Positions 55,408 to 64,000 of a DNA stretch of 64,000 nt are shown here, one piece after another. The DNA lies in NCBI GenBank assembly GCA_037043015.1, contig CM073321.1:43978420-44042419 (forward strand), written 5' to 3'. Origin of the DNA: Bryum argenteum (lineage: Eukaryota > Streptophyta > Bryopsida > Bryales > Bryaceae). Each line of letters starts with the position of its first letter. Positions within the stretch are counted from its first letter, which is position 1. The position numbers and the translations under genes are program-made. The notes under the pieces are model-generated. The model ran no database searches. It saw only the letters and a program-made list of their open reading frames with translations, and was not told the DNA's origin.

Positions 55408-55845
55408 CTAGTCGTAGTTGGAATCACTTCCAAAATCACCGCCGCTGCGATCACCAGCTTCTGAAGTGAATTCCACGAAATCTTCCCAAATCGTCTGGAG
55501 AGGCACTATCTCATACTTGTTGCAGCTGAAGCACCCCCAATTCTTGCCCGTCATGTCTTTCAGGTAGTCGTCTCCCTTGTTCCGTGCGATACACCCTGCA
55601 CACCACGCCTTGTTACAATAATCACACAGGATCACAAACTGAATTCCCCCACACCAATTGCATTGCTCATCATCGTACTGGGCGTTCTTCGTGAATACAA
55701 CGTCGTCCAACACAAGTTTGCACGAAATGCATATGCCAACACCGAGACGAGGATGCTCCAACAAACAAGCACGCATTTTTTTCTCCCCACAAGCAGTGCA
55801 AGAATACAAATACAAGGGATCGAAATCGGCCGAATGCCCCGCCAT
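55408..55845 (-). CDS. ADD-domain (ATRX/DNMT3-like) zinc-finger protein, 145 residues
   Basis: ATG at 55845 is the first in-frame ATG; the frame stays open upstream to about 55980, so an upstream exon is possible. A GATA-like finger (CTACGEKK with C16/C19, then GICISC with C39/C42) is followed by a PHD-like part: DEQCNWCGG, FVILCDYCNKAWCAGCIARN and KNWGCFSCN. The order and the EQCNWCGG...LCDYC...WC..C...C..C pattern match the ADD domain of ATRX and DNMT3, which reads histone H3 unmodified at K4 and, in ATRX, trimethylated K9. The tail is acidic (SEAGDRSGGDFGSDSNYD). It lies convergent with the ParB-methylase gene, 220 bp away, inside the same transposon. There is no helicase or methylase domain of its own. 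Confidence 0.85.
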   Translation of the reverse strand: MAGHSADFDPLYLYSCTACGEKKMRACLLEHPRLGVGICISCKLVLDDVVFTKNAQYDDEQCNWCGGIQFVILCDYCNKAWCAGCIARNKGDDYLKDMTGKNWGCFSCNKYEIVPLQTIWEDFVEFTSEAGDRSGGDFGSDSNYD

Positions 55846-55984
55846 TTGATCCACAATTGTGCAAGAGTGAGAAGTTTCAAAAGAGAGATGGCCCACGAAC
55901 TGCTCTGAGATGCTGGCTTCCGTTTCCTCCGTTCTTGTATATAAGGAGAGAACTTTGGATTTACCATCCAACCTCACCAACCCG

Positions 55985-56110
55985 ATTTATCAGCACCGGC
56001 AGTGCAGTCAGTATCGGCAATCGGCACACCAGCAGCGCCGTCAGAATCGGCACCGACAAGGCAGCTTTTCTGAACTCTATACCGGCACCGACATTCCAAC
56101 GAATCAAGAA
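55985..56110. repeat. CGGCACCGACA-type short repeats
   Basis: Several degenerate copies of CGGCA(C/T)CGACA and ATCGGCACACC occur in the right subterminal zone; related GAGCACCGACATTGAGC units return at 56724-56800. They are candidate transposase-binding or spacer repeats. Confidence 0.55.
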
Positions 56111-57880
56111 TCGACACAATTCCCATACACTCTCATGACGTTGGACGTGAGTTCTCAGGGACACCATCATTGCACTTCGTCCCTCCTGCTAGTTTGTCGG
56201 TCCCTCCTGCTAGTTTGTCGGTGCCATGCTAACCACCTGCTTGATCTTGGTGCCCATAGGGCCGGTTCTTTCCTCTCCCTCGTTCCATGGAAGTTGTGAT
56301 TGATTCATTTTTTTACCACCGCAGTGCTCGTTTGAAGGTCCTCGACTCCGATTTTGGTCACTCCCTGCTTGTACATCTAGCCGATGTCATTGTCATCACC
56401 TGCGCATGGGACCGGTGCCAGGTGCTGTACTTCGGCTCATGGAGCTAATTTCGAAGCTGTACTTTGATCTGTTATTGTAATGGAAGGGCCGTTTTGCTCA
56501 CCGACCAATGGACGTGAGTTCTCAGAGACACCATCATTGCAATTTTCTTACATTCTCGTGAGTAATCGAATCACTACCGCATCCTTTTCTCCCATCTCTA
56601 CTAGCACATCACAATGAGCACCGAAACTGCACAGCTTCATGGAATGTATTCACCCCTAAACCGACACTCCTTATGACACAACCCATCCAATGTGATGAAG
56701 TCCAACATCACAATGCATGAGCACCGACATTGAGCATGAGCATGAGCATGAGCATGAGCACCGACATTGAGCACCGTCATTGACCATGAGCATGAGCAGG
56801 AGCACCGGCATTTGAAGGTCAAATTCATCAAATAGTGTGATACTATGGATTTTTGATGATATTACAGAAATTTGTTGATATTATGGAAGATGTGGGTGAT
56901 ATTAAAAAACGTGCCATTTTGCAAGCATAAATCTTTGAGATTTTGAGTTCAAAATATATGCCGGTATAATGGCACGTTTAAGAACGCGACCAAATTGGCA
57001 CAACATGGCTTTGGTAATATGGCAAGAGGAATTGTGTTATTTTAACGGAATTGAGGTTTACTCTAAGTATCTCAGTACAGTGTAATGTAAGCCATGCATG
57101 CCTTTGACGGTGACATCAGCCCAAATTTTAATGTAACTTCTTGAACTCCAATATCAATGCAACGATGTATGTAAATGTTTAAGTACTAAACTCATTGCAC
57201 TCTAAAAGTTTTTTTGTTTCCATTGAAGTGATTGAAGCTTGCCAATGTTGGTAGGGGCTATAGTCCAGTAATTGTATAGCTCAGGATAGCTGCTTTAGGA
57301 CGCGGTGCAACGCTCAAACGAGGCCGAGGAGAATCGAACTCGGACCACTACAATGCCACGTGAATGTCTTTCTGTACACCTTACAACTTACAAGGTGACA
57401 CGAAGAAGACGACTGTAGTTATAAATTTTAGATTATATGAACCGAAGCACTTACATATAATTCTGACAGGTGTAGTAGGAAATTGATGACGTCAGCCCTA
57501 ATTAGTCTCTAAATCTTAATATTGATAAATGAAACTTATTGATTACCTAAACGGCCATCCCAAATTATGGTATATATTTTGTATATGATTTTAATTGTAT
57601 TGGTTAGACATGATGATGCCAGCCTATAATTTAATTAACTTTTATCTAAACTTGCAAATGTGGATAATTTATGAAATATTGTATAACCTCAGTACCATAA
57701 AAATAAATGGATAAAGGACCTATATCCACGGTGTTGGGTTCTTTTTTTGCCTAAAAACGACCATATCAAAAATTCAGAACCACCCATTTCATGGTAATAG
57801 GGCTATTAACTTTTAAATTTTTTTTGCAATGAGTGGTAATAGGGTCTTAATCTTTCATAAAAAAAAAAAAAATCTGCCAA
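56111..57880. other. Right subterminal non-coding region of the transposon
   Basis: No credible gene. AT-rich beyond 56820, with an A-tract at 57860-57872 just inside the right inverted repeat. The stretch at 57250-57360 has tRNA-like promoter boxes but does not fold as a tRNA. Confidence 0.45.
56735..56810 (+). repeat. GAGCAT microsatellite
   Basis: Several copies of GAGCAT alternate with CACCGACATTGAGCACCG in the right subterminal region. Confidence 0.8.
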
Positions 57881-57929
57881 TCACCGCTCACCGCTCACCG
57901 CTCTCCGCTCACCGCTCTCCGCTCACACC
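57881..57929 (-). repeat. Right terminal inverted repeat of the 18.4-kb transposon
   Basis: About 49 bp of CCGCTCA/CCGCTCT 7-mers ending CCGCTCACACC; the outer part is the exact reverse complement of the left end, with extra 7-mers inside. Confidence 0.88.
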
Positions 57930-58664
57930 CGTGCATTCCCCGGACATGGAGTTCAACACATCCCGGATTGTGGATTGTTTGTTGAATCCTTGGATGAAGT
58001 AATACCGGATGGTGTCATCGGTCAAGTGGTTGCCCACGAACCTTGTTACCACCGTATTAAACCGGCGTATATACTCCGTGATACCCTCGGTGGGCCCTTG
58101 CCTTATCTCCGTGAGGGCCACCAAGGCATTTTGTTGCCCGGTCTCGGGCCTAAATTGCCTTAAAAAAGCCGTTTGTATGGTCGACCAATCCACAAACATT
58201 CCGGGGGCGTGTGAGCGGTACCACTCATATGCCGCCCCCTCTAAGGTAGTGGAAAACCAAACCAACCAATAGTCTTCTTCGGGAATGACATTGGTCACGA
58301 GGGTTTCAATATACCTCTCAATATGATTGGAGGGGTCCTCGTGAGCCATCCCGGAGAACTTCGGAAGGTGCATGAGCATGCCCCGTGGCGCTAACCCCAC
58401 GGGCATCACTATTGGAAGCCCTCGTGGGGCCATCATTGCATCCGCCGGGTCAGGAGCAACCGGGGGTACCGGGGCGCCCGGGTTGAATGGTTGCGCCATG
58501 CGAATAGAATCAACTTGGACCACCGGAACCGAGGAGTTTTCTACCTCTGAAGTCCCACCTTCCAAATCCTTAGGTTGGTCTCCTACTAATTGACTAAATC
58601 TACTTTGGGTACCCTTGTGTGATGGTAATTCACAGTACGATCTTCCCGATCGGAGTGTTACCAT
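57930..58664 (-). CDS. Ty3 gag N-terminal part, cut by the transposon
   Basis: ATG at 58664. After a disordered leader (MVTLRSGRSYCELPSHK at the start) and a proline-rich stretch comes the retrotransposon gag core: HLPKFSGMAHEDPSNHIERY, LVWFSTTLEGAAYEWYRSH, FLRQFRPETGQQNALVALTE and ITEYIRRFNTVVTRF. The reading frame ends at the transposon border after GEC-T; the rest of gag is at 38405-39514. Confidence 0.92.
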
Positions 58665-60935
58665 TGGCGATTGCTCCTTTGGTCGTCATTGAATTTTGAC
58701 TACCGGAGAATTTAATGCCAAGGTCACCCCATCAATGGGAAATTCAACGTAGGTAAATGGGGAACTTGGAGGAACAAACCACACTACTAACTAGTAGGTG
58801 GAAAACCCGATCCTTGTTGAACTAAGCTAATCGATAGGTCCCCTTAATGGAACGCGAAGACAACTCTAAGTGTGACTTCCTAACTTGCTTAGGTAAATGA
58901 GATGACACGATGAAGGTAAACCAGTAATGGGCATGGTAAAAAATCACAAATGATAACCCTTTGACCCGTAGGAAACCCCTTCCAAGAGTGCCCAAATAAG
59001 AGGGGAAGAGATCGGCAGCCTTGTACCCCTCCCGGCTATGGGCCGGATCTCCCCTAGGTCACCGTGCACGTACTGCCGAAGCGGGGGAAGGCCGAAGCCT
59101 TTAGCCCACGGTGCCCTCAAATTTGGTAAGCACGGAGAGGAAAGGTGATCATTGATACCGGGTTGTGCACCCCGACACCACGTCGGGCTTAAGCCACACA
59201 CCTTTTCCCTTCCACTCACACTCCTCCCATGGGCGAGGAGTGAAGGTAATGGATAAAAGTGGTTTGTACCATGCCAATGTCCCAAGTGCCCTGTCGGTCC
59301 CACAATTACCAAGTCCCCTAAATTCCTTAACCTTTAGTCTAATTGGTATGAATTAAGAGGCCTAGGAAACACCGCAAACTTACTAAGCTAGATTCAACCT
59401 AAATCAAGCAACCGGGACCTCTAAGGACCCTAAAAAGACCAAGGAAAAAACATGGCAGCATACGAAGACTTCCAATTTAGGCTTGGTGAATTTTACCACA
59501 AGTTTCTTATCACAAGTGTAAACGGATGGTCCTTCGCCCCTTACCATGATGGTGCACGATTCGGGAGTGGTAACCACTCAAGAACCCCGTGCCGGTTCTT
59601 GAATGGGCGGCATCACCCGGTCCACTCCCAATTTCTCGATTGGGCTTCCGGACCCACGAGAGGGTTACAAAATTTTTAAATGATTAAGTGAAAACAAAAG
59701 GTTGGACCACAAAAGTCTCGATGGACGGGTGAAGGGCAACCTGTGGGTTCAACCTGCAAAAACAAACTCTCAAAACCGTTGGGGCATCACTGTCAACGGT
59801 CTCGATTGCAAACAATAAAAATGGTCCCGCCGGCGATTAACCCGACCTCACCATATACAAAAGCCTATGGAAAAAATAGCTACTACACACGAATAGAAGT
59901 CACCCAACAACGGTGAACTTCTATTTTCGGTTGGAAAATTGCCAACCTAAACACGAGTGAATCCTCACCCGAATGGTGAGAATAATCCACTTTCGCCCCC
60001 GAGGGGGCTACGCCGGTGTCCCTTCCTACTAGGGTTGGGCACGAAGTGTGAAAAACACTCTCCGGGCGCCTTGTGAGAGATGGCAGATTACTATAAATAG
60101 TAATATGCCCTCAATCTCCCAAGACTACAATAGGCAAGGGGGAGACCCCCCCCTTGACGCTCAATATTTGAGCGGTAACACAAGCCAATCCCCGAAAAAC
60201 TCCCTTGGTACAAAAAAATTCAAAAACGCCCACAATTTACAACACATCTGGGTTAGGCCAAATGGCCAACAACTCCACTTCGTGTCCGGATCAGCCGGCT
60301 CACTAAGTTACCCGCCCCCCACAAAATTCAACAACAAAGATCACAAAAACCTCGTCCGGTCTTGGCTACACAAACAACCCACGGTTACTTGCATACCACC
60401 CAAACACATGCAAGCAAAAAATAAGGCAAATGAATTCGGTTTTAAGGAAAACCGGTGTTTTGTCTATGAGGTCCAAAACCACAGATTACCATAATTAGTA
60501 ATCTGCCCCTACCTTCATCAAACAAGTCTTCTTGTATCACTCCTCAACTCCAAGTCCTCTTCCTTCACACCACACAATACTTTGACAAGGAGGTTAGAAC
60601 CACAATGTCTATTTACCACATTCAAATCAATGTAAATTAAATTAATCAAAAGTTTAAGGCAAGCCTTTTCAACCTAATTAATCAATCACATTTAATATTA
60701 TTAAGCCCAAGCTACAACAAATGAGGGAAAGACCCAAACCGCACCAAGTCACCAACTACTAAGCAAAACACCCAAAATTGAGCAAGAATTGACCAAAAAT
60801 TGAGCAAGAAATCACAGCTTACCATTTATAGTAAGCTGGTCCTTTTTCTTCAATTCGAATACCTAAAAAGAATACAAGCAAAAGCAACAAAATAAAAAGA
60901 AAACGCATCCAACCTCCCGGCCGACGCACCAATTA
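58665..60935 (-). other. Long Ty3 5' leader
   Basis: About 2.3 kb separate the gag ATG from the 5' LTR. There is no convincing gene on either strand. It contains three similar 24-nt hairpins (60084-60107, 60482-60505, 60815-60838). The LTR-proximal edge on the minus strand reads TTGGTGCGTCGGCCGGGAGG, the likely primer-binding region. Confidence 0.75.
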
Positions 60936-62557
60936 TGTGAGCCTAAATCCCGGTGACCCGGTTTTTAAGCCACAAGTTTGGCCGTGGGCGTGGGTGCAAG
61001 TAAAACGACCTTCCAAGCAATGGACACCAAACTTCATACATACATGCAATTTCTAGTTTGGATTCACAAGGAGACACAACCATTCACTCAAGTCTCCATT
61101 TAATGCAAAACAAGTAGCTCCAGCAGTGAATTGAGTCCGCCAAGCCTCCCTAGGAGGTTCAAATAACCCTCATTTGACCACCCAGGGCCTAGGGCTCAAT
61201 TATGGGCACAAAATGACCAAAAGGAACACTTAAGGCCTCTAAAACACATATGGACTAAGAGGTCCAGCACACAATTTAGGGCTGAAAACGGGTTGCAAAT
61301 CACATCAAAGCACCTTCTACCTCAAGCCTAAGCACCCAATCAACATATGAGTGCTAACAATCAACTAAACATGCAATTCTCCACCACTACACAATTTTAG
61401 GGTTAATTGGAGAATTTTGGGCAGCGCTTCCGCGCGGTTCCCTCACACGAATTCAAATCGTGACACAAGACAATCAAACCAGCATACACAAGCAAGAAAA
61501 CTCACATTCATACATGAAACTATAACACAACATCACCAAATCAAGCTGCAACCCAAACATGTTTTTGGGCAACAAATTGCCATTTTCCAAAGCATTCATG
61601 CATCTAACCCCACTAGGGTCGTTGCACACACAATCTAGCTACTCAAGAGTGTCACAATCACATCAAAGGAGGATGAAATGGGGCTTCCCTCAATCTGCCG
61701 CCACCAGTAAGGTCCTTCGGTAGAACGACGATTTTTCCCTCGTCCTTGCTCCAATGGAGGCGAGCTTGGTCCCGTTAGAAAGAAAACTCGACAATGCTCC
61801 TGGATCTCTAAGGCACGCCCCCCAATTCCTTGCCAGTCGTGAGATCTCGTCCTTCAAAGCCGACCCTTCAACTCTGCCGTCACCAGTAAGGGTACTTTGG
61901 TAGAATTGCGATTTCTCCCTCGTCCTTGCTCCAATGAGGGCAAGCTTGGTCTTGTTGGAAAGAAAACTCGACAACGCTCCTAGATCTCTAAGGCACGCCT
62001 CCCAATTCTTCGTCAATCGTGAGATCTCGTCCTTCAAAGTCGGCAGCCACTCCCAAATTGAAAACTCCAACCCTTCTATCTTCTCCTCCAACCTACCCAC
62101 ACTCACACCCACATGCAACGAATCCACACATCCTACTTGCAAGTTTTTTTTGTGTTAGACCACCCAACTCTATTTTGCATAGCTACAACCTAAGAAAACT
62201 TTCACACACACACACACTCTCTTCCCCACACATGGGAGAGAGAGAGAGACACACACTCTCTCTAACCCTAGCCCAACGGTAGGGAGAAAACCAACTCCAA
62301 TACATCCATCCAACATTTCATCTACCGGTCTTCTAACCCCTTTTCCACTTTCTAACTTTTTAGAACTAAAACCATTGAGGATTTTGATTCTAACAAGTCC
62401 GGATTAGCGAGATAGGACTCCAAGACTTTCTACTATATGCCGAGGTTTGAAACTAAAAGGGTAAAACATAAGAATAAGCATTATATAACGCGCGTAAATA
62501 ATCAAAACCTTGCGGGAAGGGTTTTCCCGCCGAGGTGAACCATCTCAAGGGTTCACA
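60936..62557 (-). repeat. Ty3 5' LTR
   Basis: It is almost identical to 34260-35882 (two differences seen). Confidence 0.95.
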
Positions 62558-62562
62558 TGGCC

Positions 62563-62768
62563 CATCCTTATATACTCCGGGGTGAGTAGGTACAGTAGTA
62601 ATTGCGGCGTAGTCATGAAGTGACTGCGCCATAAATGCTTAACTACCTGGAGTTACTGCCTAGCTAACTCGGGTGGCTGGATCCGATTTGGAGGATCTGG
62701 CGGTTAAGGCAATTAAGGTGGATGGACAGAATCCTACCCGAAAGTTGTGCAAATGATCTCTCTTAACA
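62563..62768 (-). repeat. Copia 5' LTR, second part
   Basis: This continues the LTR begun at 34194-34259 and ends TCTCTTAACA before the duplicated CTTTT. Confidence 0.9.
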
Positions 62769-63446
62769 CTTTTGTTTTGGAAGTCCACCTGCTTCTGCCT
62801 TAGCCTCAAAAACACGCCGTAACTGCTTCTCGGGCTAACTTGTAGCTCAGTTATTCAGATGGGCCGTGCGAGCTTTTTTACGACATCTACACTTTGGGAA
62901 GATGTCGATAGACTCCTCACATGACCCAATCGGAGCTCCCATGTGGGAGCTATGCCCATCTGAACATTTGGGAGTCCCGGGAGGCAGCATTTCCGAAGTC
63001 CCGATGCTTTGGAGAGCCATATCTCCAAGGGCATTGCTTTGCTCTTCTCGAGCCTTAACATTTTGGAAATCTCTTGTCTATAGCTTTCCAACAACATGCA
63101 ACATGACGCCATCCATGAAGGACGACAAATTGAGTCCTGAAAGGCAACACTTTCGAGTCGAGGAGTGTCCCGGAACACGCTCGGACTTTGAAGAGCCATA
63201 TCTCATGACTTACAACTCCAAATTGCGCGTTCTTTGGACCCATGGATGCGTGCTTGAACAAGGTTTCCAACCATGTAAGGCACGCTACCAAGTTCATCCT
63301 GAGCACAAAGCTATTGCGTGCTGTTTGCTCGGGACTCTCCTTGGTCACCTCACCTTTTCTTTTGCCAAGCCCGGGGCGTCACTCCGGGAGTCCTCTTGGC
63401 TCAGCACAGTGTTCGGGCAATCTTCGGAAATGGATGTGACAAGAAT

Positions 63447-63587
63447 GGTGCTAACAATGTGTGTGTGGGGCACATGGAAGTGTTAGTTAAGTCGTGGCCG
63501 GTTGCTACTAAATAAATAAGCTGGGTTTCCGCTACCAAGTAAGGCTCACTAAGAAAAAAAGGAGTTGGAGTAATTCGGGTCGCGACA
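63447..63587 (-). repeat. Far end of the truncated outer LTR
   Basis: This is the other piece of the LTR fragment at 17255-18256, ending TCGGGTCGCGACA. It is separated from it only by the chromovirus and its contents. Confidence 0.75.
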
Positions 63588-64000
63588 TTGCATGGCATGT
63601 GCAATGTTAGTTAAGTTGTGGCCGGTTCCTACGAACAACTTGAGCCGTGATTCCGGAACAAAGGAAGGCTTACTAAGGAAAAGAATAGCCATATTTGTTA
63701 CATTGAGACAATATGTGCACTTTAAGACTTTGAGCATACATTAGGTCTGCTGGATTTATCCCCGTTGCGGGGATAAAACTTCAATGCAACCTTTGGGCAT
63801 TGGAGGTACTCATGTATATTTATATGTAAAAGCCTCAAACTGTAAAAAAGATTCAACATTGAACATGTAGAACGATTTTTCTTTATCCCCGGATGAAATA
63901 TGAGGCTCCAAATCGTCTCAATAGAACATATATTGCCTTAAATGAGTTGGGAGTAATTAGGGCCGCAATATCACATCATCAGCAAAGTAATGTAGATGGA
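63588..64000. repeat. Further fragments of the same LTR family
   Basis: TGTGCAATGTTAGTTAAGTT, GTGGCCGGTTCCTAC and, near 63945, GTTGGGAGTAATTAGGGCCG are pieces of the chromovirus LTR family, interspersed with unrelated AT-rich sequence. No gene is seen. Confidence 0.5.

Larger units (their letters stand above)
39531..57929. mobile_element. 18.4-kb DNA transposon with transposase, ParB-methylase, ADD protein
   Basis: The element lies inside a Ty3 gag, splitting it (gag N-terminus at 57930-58664, C-terminus at 38405-39514). Its ends are inverted repeats: left GGTGTGAGCGGAGAGCGGTG and onward; right the exact complement ending CCGCTCACACC. Inside are, left to right, a minus-strand Mutator-like transposase (40001-43768), a plus-strand unknown gene (44279-50756), a plus-strand ParB/methylase gene (50896-55186) and a minus-strand ADD-finger gene (55408-55845). 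About 470 bp at the left and 2.1 kb at the right are non-coding. The Ty3 host is very young, so this insertion is at least as recent. Confidence 0.9.
34260..62557 (-). mobile_element. Young Ty3 element nested in the copia LTR
   Basis: LTRs of 1,623 bp (34260-35882) and 1,622 bp (60936-62557) begin TGTGAGCC and end GGTTCACA, with the target duplication TGGCC (34255-34259, 62558-62562). By eye they differ at only two places (an A/G at 35155/61834 and one C in the run near 35548/62225), so the insertion is very recent. Minus-strand genes are gag and PR-RT; RNase H and integrase are absent because the interior ends about 75 bp beyond the RT frame. It is therefore non-autonomous. The 18.4-kb DNA transposon interrupts its gag. 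Confidence 0.95.
29861..62768 (-). mobile_element. Ty1/copia element inside the chromovirus LTR
   Basis: LTRs of 272 bp begin TGTTGTGAGG and end TCTCTTAACA: left 29861-30132; right 34194-34259 plus 62563-62768 (split by the Ty3 insertion). The target duplication is CTTCT/CTTTT (29856-29860, 62769-62773); the empty site at 20750 shows CTTTT to be original. Genes are on the minus strand in the order gag-PR-IN-RT-RH, the copia order. The two LTRs differ at roughly a dozen sites, so the insertion is older than the Ty3 element inside it. Confidence 0.92.
18257..63441 (-). mobile_element. Ty3 chromovirus, outermost element of the nested structure
   Basis: The element is read on the minus strand. 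The left copy of its LTR begins at 18257 (TGTCGCGACT) and the right copy ends at 63441 (GATGTGACA), flanked by the 5-bp duplication AGAAT (18252-18256, 63442-63446). After later insertions are removed, both LTRs measure 1,476 bp. The interior (24718-29052) has decayed gag, protease, partial RT, RNase H, integrase and a chromodomain. The order gag-PR-RT-RH-IN-chromodomain is that of plant chromoviruses. All ORFs are broken. Confidence 0.9.
29053..63441 (-). repeat. Chromovirus 5' LTR, split by a copia element
   Basis: The LTR parts are 29053-29860 and 62774-63441. The break is at the copia insertion; the uninterrupted sequence ACACACTTTTGTTTTGG is seen in the sister LTRs at about 20750 and 24042. 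Confidence 0.9.

Noticed and set aside
55632-55967. Second minus-strand frame of 111 codons starting with an ATG upstream of the ADD gene
   Set aside because: It overlaps the ADD cysteine-rich region in another frame and has no zinc-finger spacing; the ADD frame is clearly the real one.
57250-57360. tRNA-like box sequences (TAGCTCAGGAT; complement of GAGTTCGATTC)
   Set aside because: The A-box-like and B-box-like motifs are on opposite strands and no cloverleaf forms on either; at most a decayed tRNA-derived fragment.
63753-63776. Small hairpin ATCCCCG...CGGGGAT followed by T-poor sequence
   Set aside because: A single short palindrome without a gene next to it; a transcription terminator role has no support here.

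Overview
This is nuclear DNA from a large, repeat-rich eukaryotic genome, most likely a streptophyte. The signs are chromovirus, Ty3 and Ty1/copia LTR elements, CACTA elements with subterminal repeats, a hAT MITE, GT-AG introns and a eukaryotic TRM1 gene remnant. The 633-residue protein at 5346-7247 makes me think of a charophyte, bryophyte or other non-flowering lineage; that placement is a guess. There are no bacterial operons, CRISPR arrays or rRNA genes. Almost everything is transposable element; the only host gene I recognise is a broken TRM1.

Layout. 1-3100: degenerate short repeats around a TGACG core. 3446-8799: a minus-oriented CACTA element, split by a 3,445-bp insertion (4808-8252) shaped like a solo LTR that carries an intact 633-residue ORF. 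8800-10061: a decayed Ty3 gag/protease. 10062-11640: more CACTA-like subterminal repeats. 11905-13560: TRM1 pseudogene with a 153-bp hAT MITE in an exon. 14895-17126: a short non-autonomous LTR element with clean 5-bp target duplication.

From 18257 to 63441 there is one deeply nested structure, resolved from target duplications. A chromovirus (TSD AGAAT, 1,476-bp LTRs) holds a CACTA element (18756-23737, itself holding a solo LTR with TSD CTATC) in its left LTR. Its right LTR holds a copia element (29861-62768). The copia right LTR holds a Ty3 element (34260-62557, TSD TGGCC) whose 1.62-kb LTRs are almost identical, so it is young. The gag of that Ty3 element is split by an 18.4-kb DNA transposon (39531-57929), which must be younger still.

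The 18.4-kb transposon is the most interesting object here. It has terminal inverted repeats made of GAGCGGT-like 7-mers and four genes. On the left (minus) is a Mutator-like transposase with an N-terminal zinc-binding region and a C-terminal SWIM finger, with several frame breaks in its 3' part. Divergently transcribed are an unrecognised acidic/basic protein, whose third intron holds a 57-bp/816-bp higher-order satellite, and a ten-exon gene of about 1,170 residues joining a ParB-like domain to a circularly ordered (motif IV before motif I) amino-methyltransferase fold with altered catalytic motifs. At the right end (minus) is a 145-residue ADD-type (ATRX/DNMT3-like) zinc-finger protein. A transposase, a DNA-methylase-like protein and a histone-H3 reader together suggest an element that reads or manipulates chromatin at its ends or its targets. 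That role is inference; the domain calls rest on motifs visible in the translated sequence.
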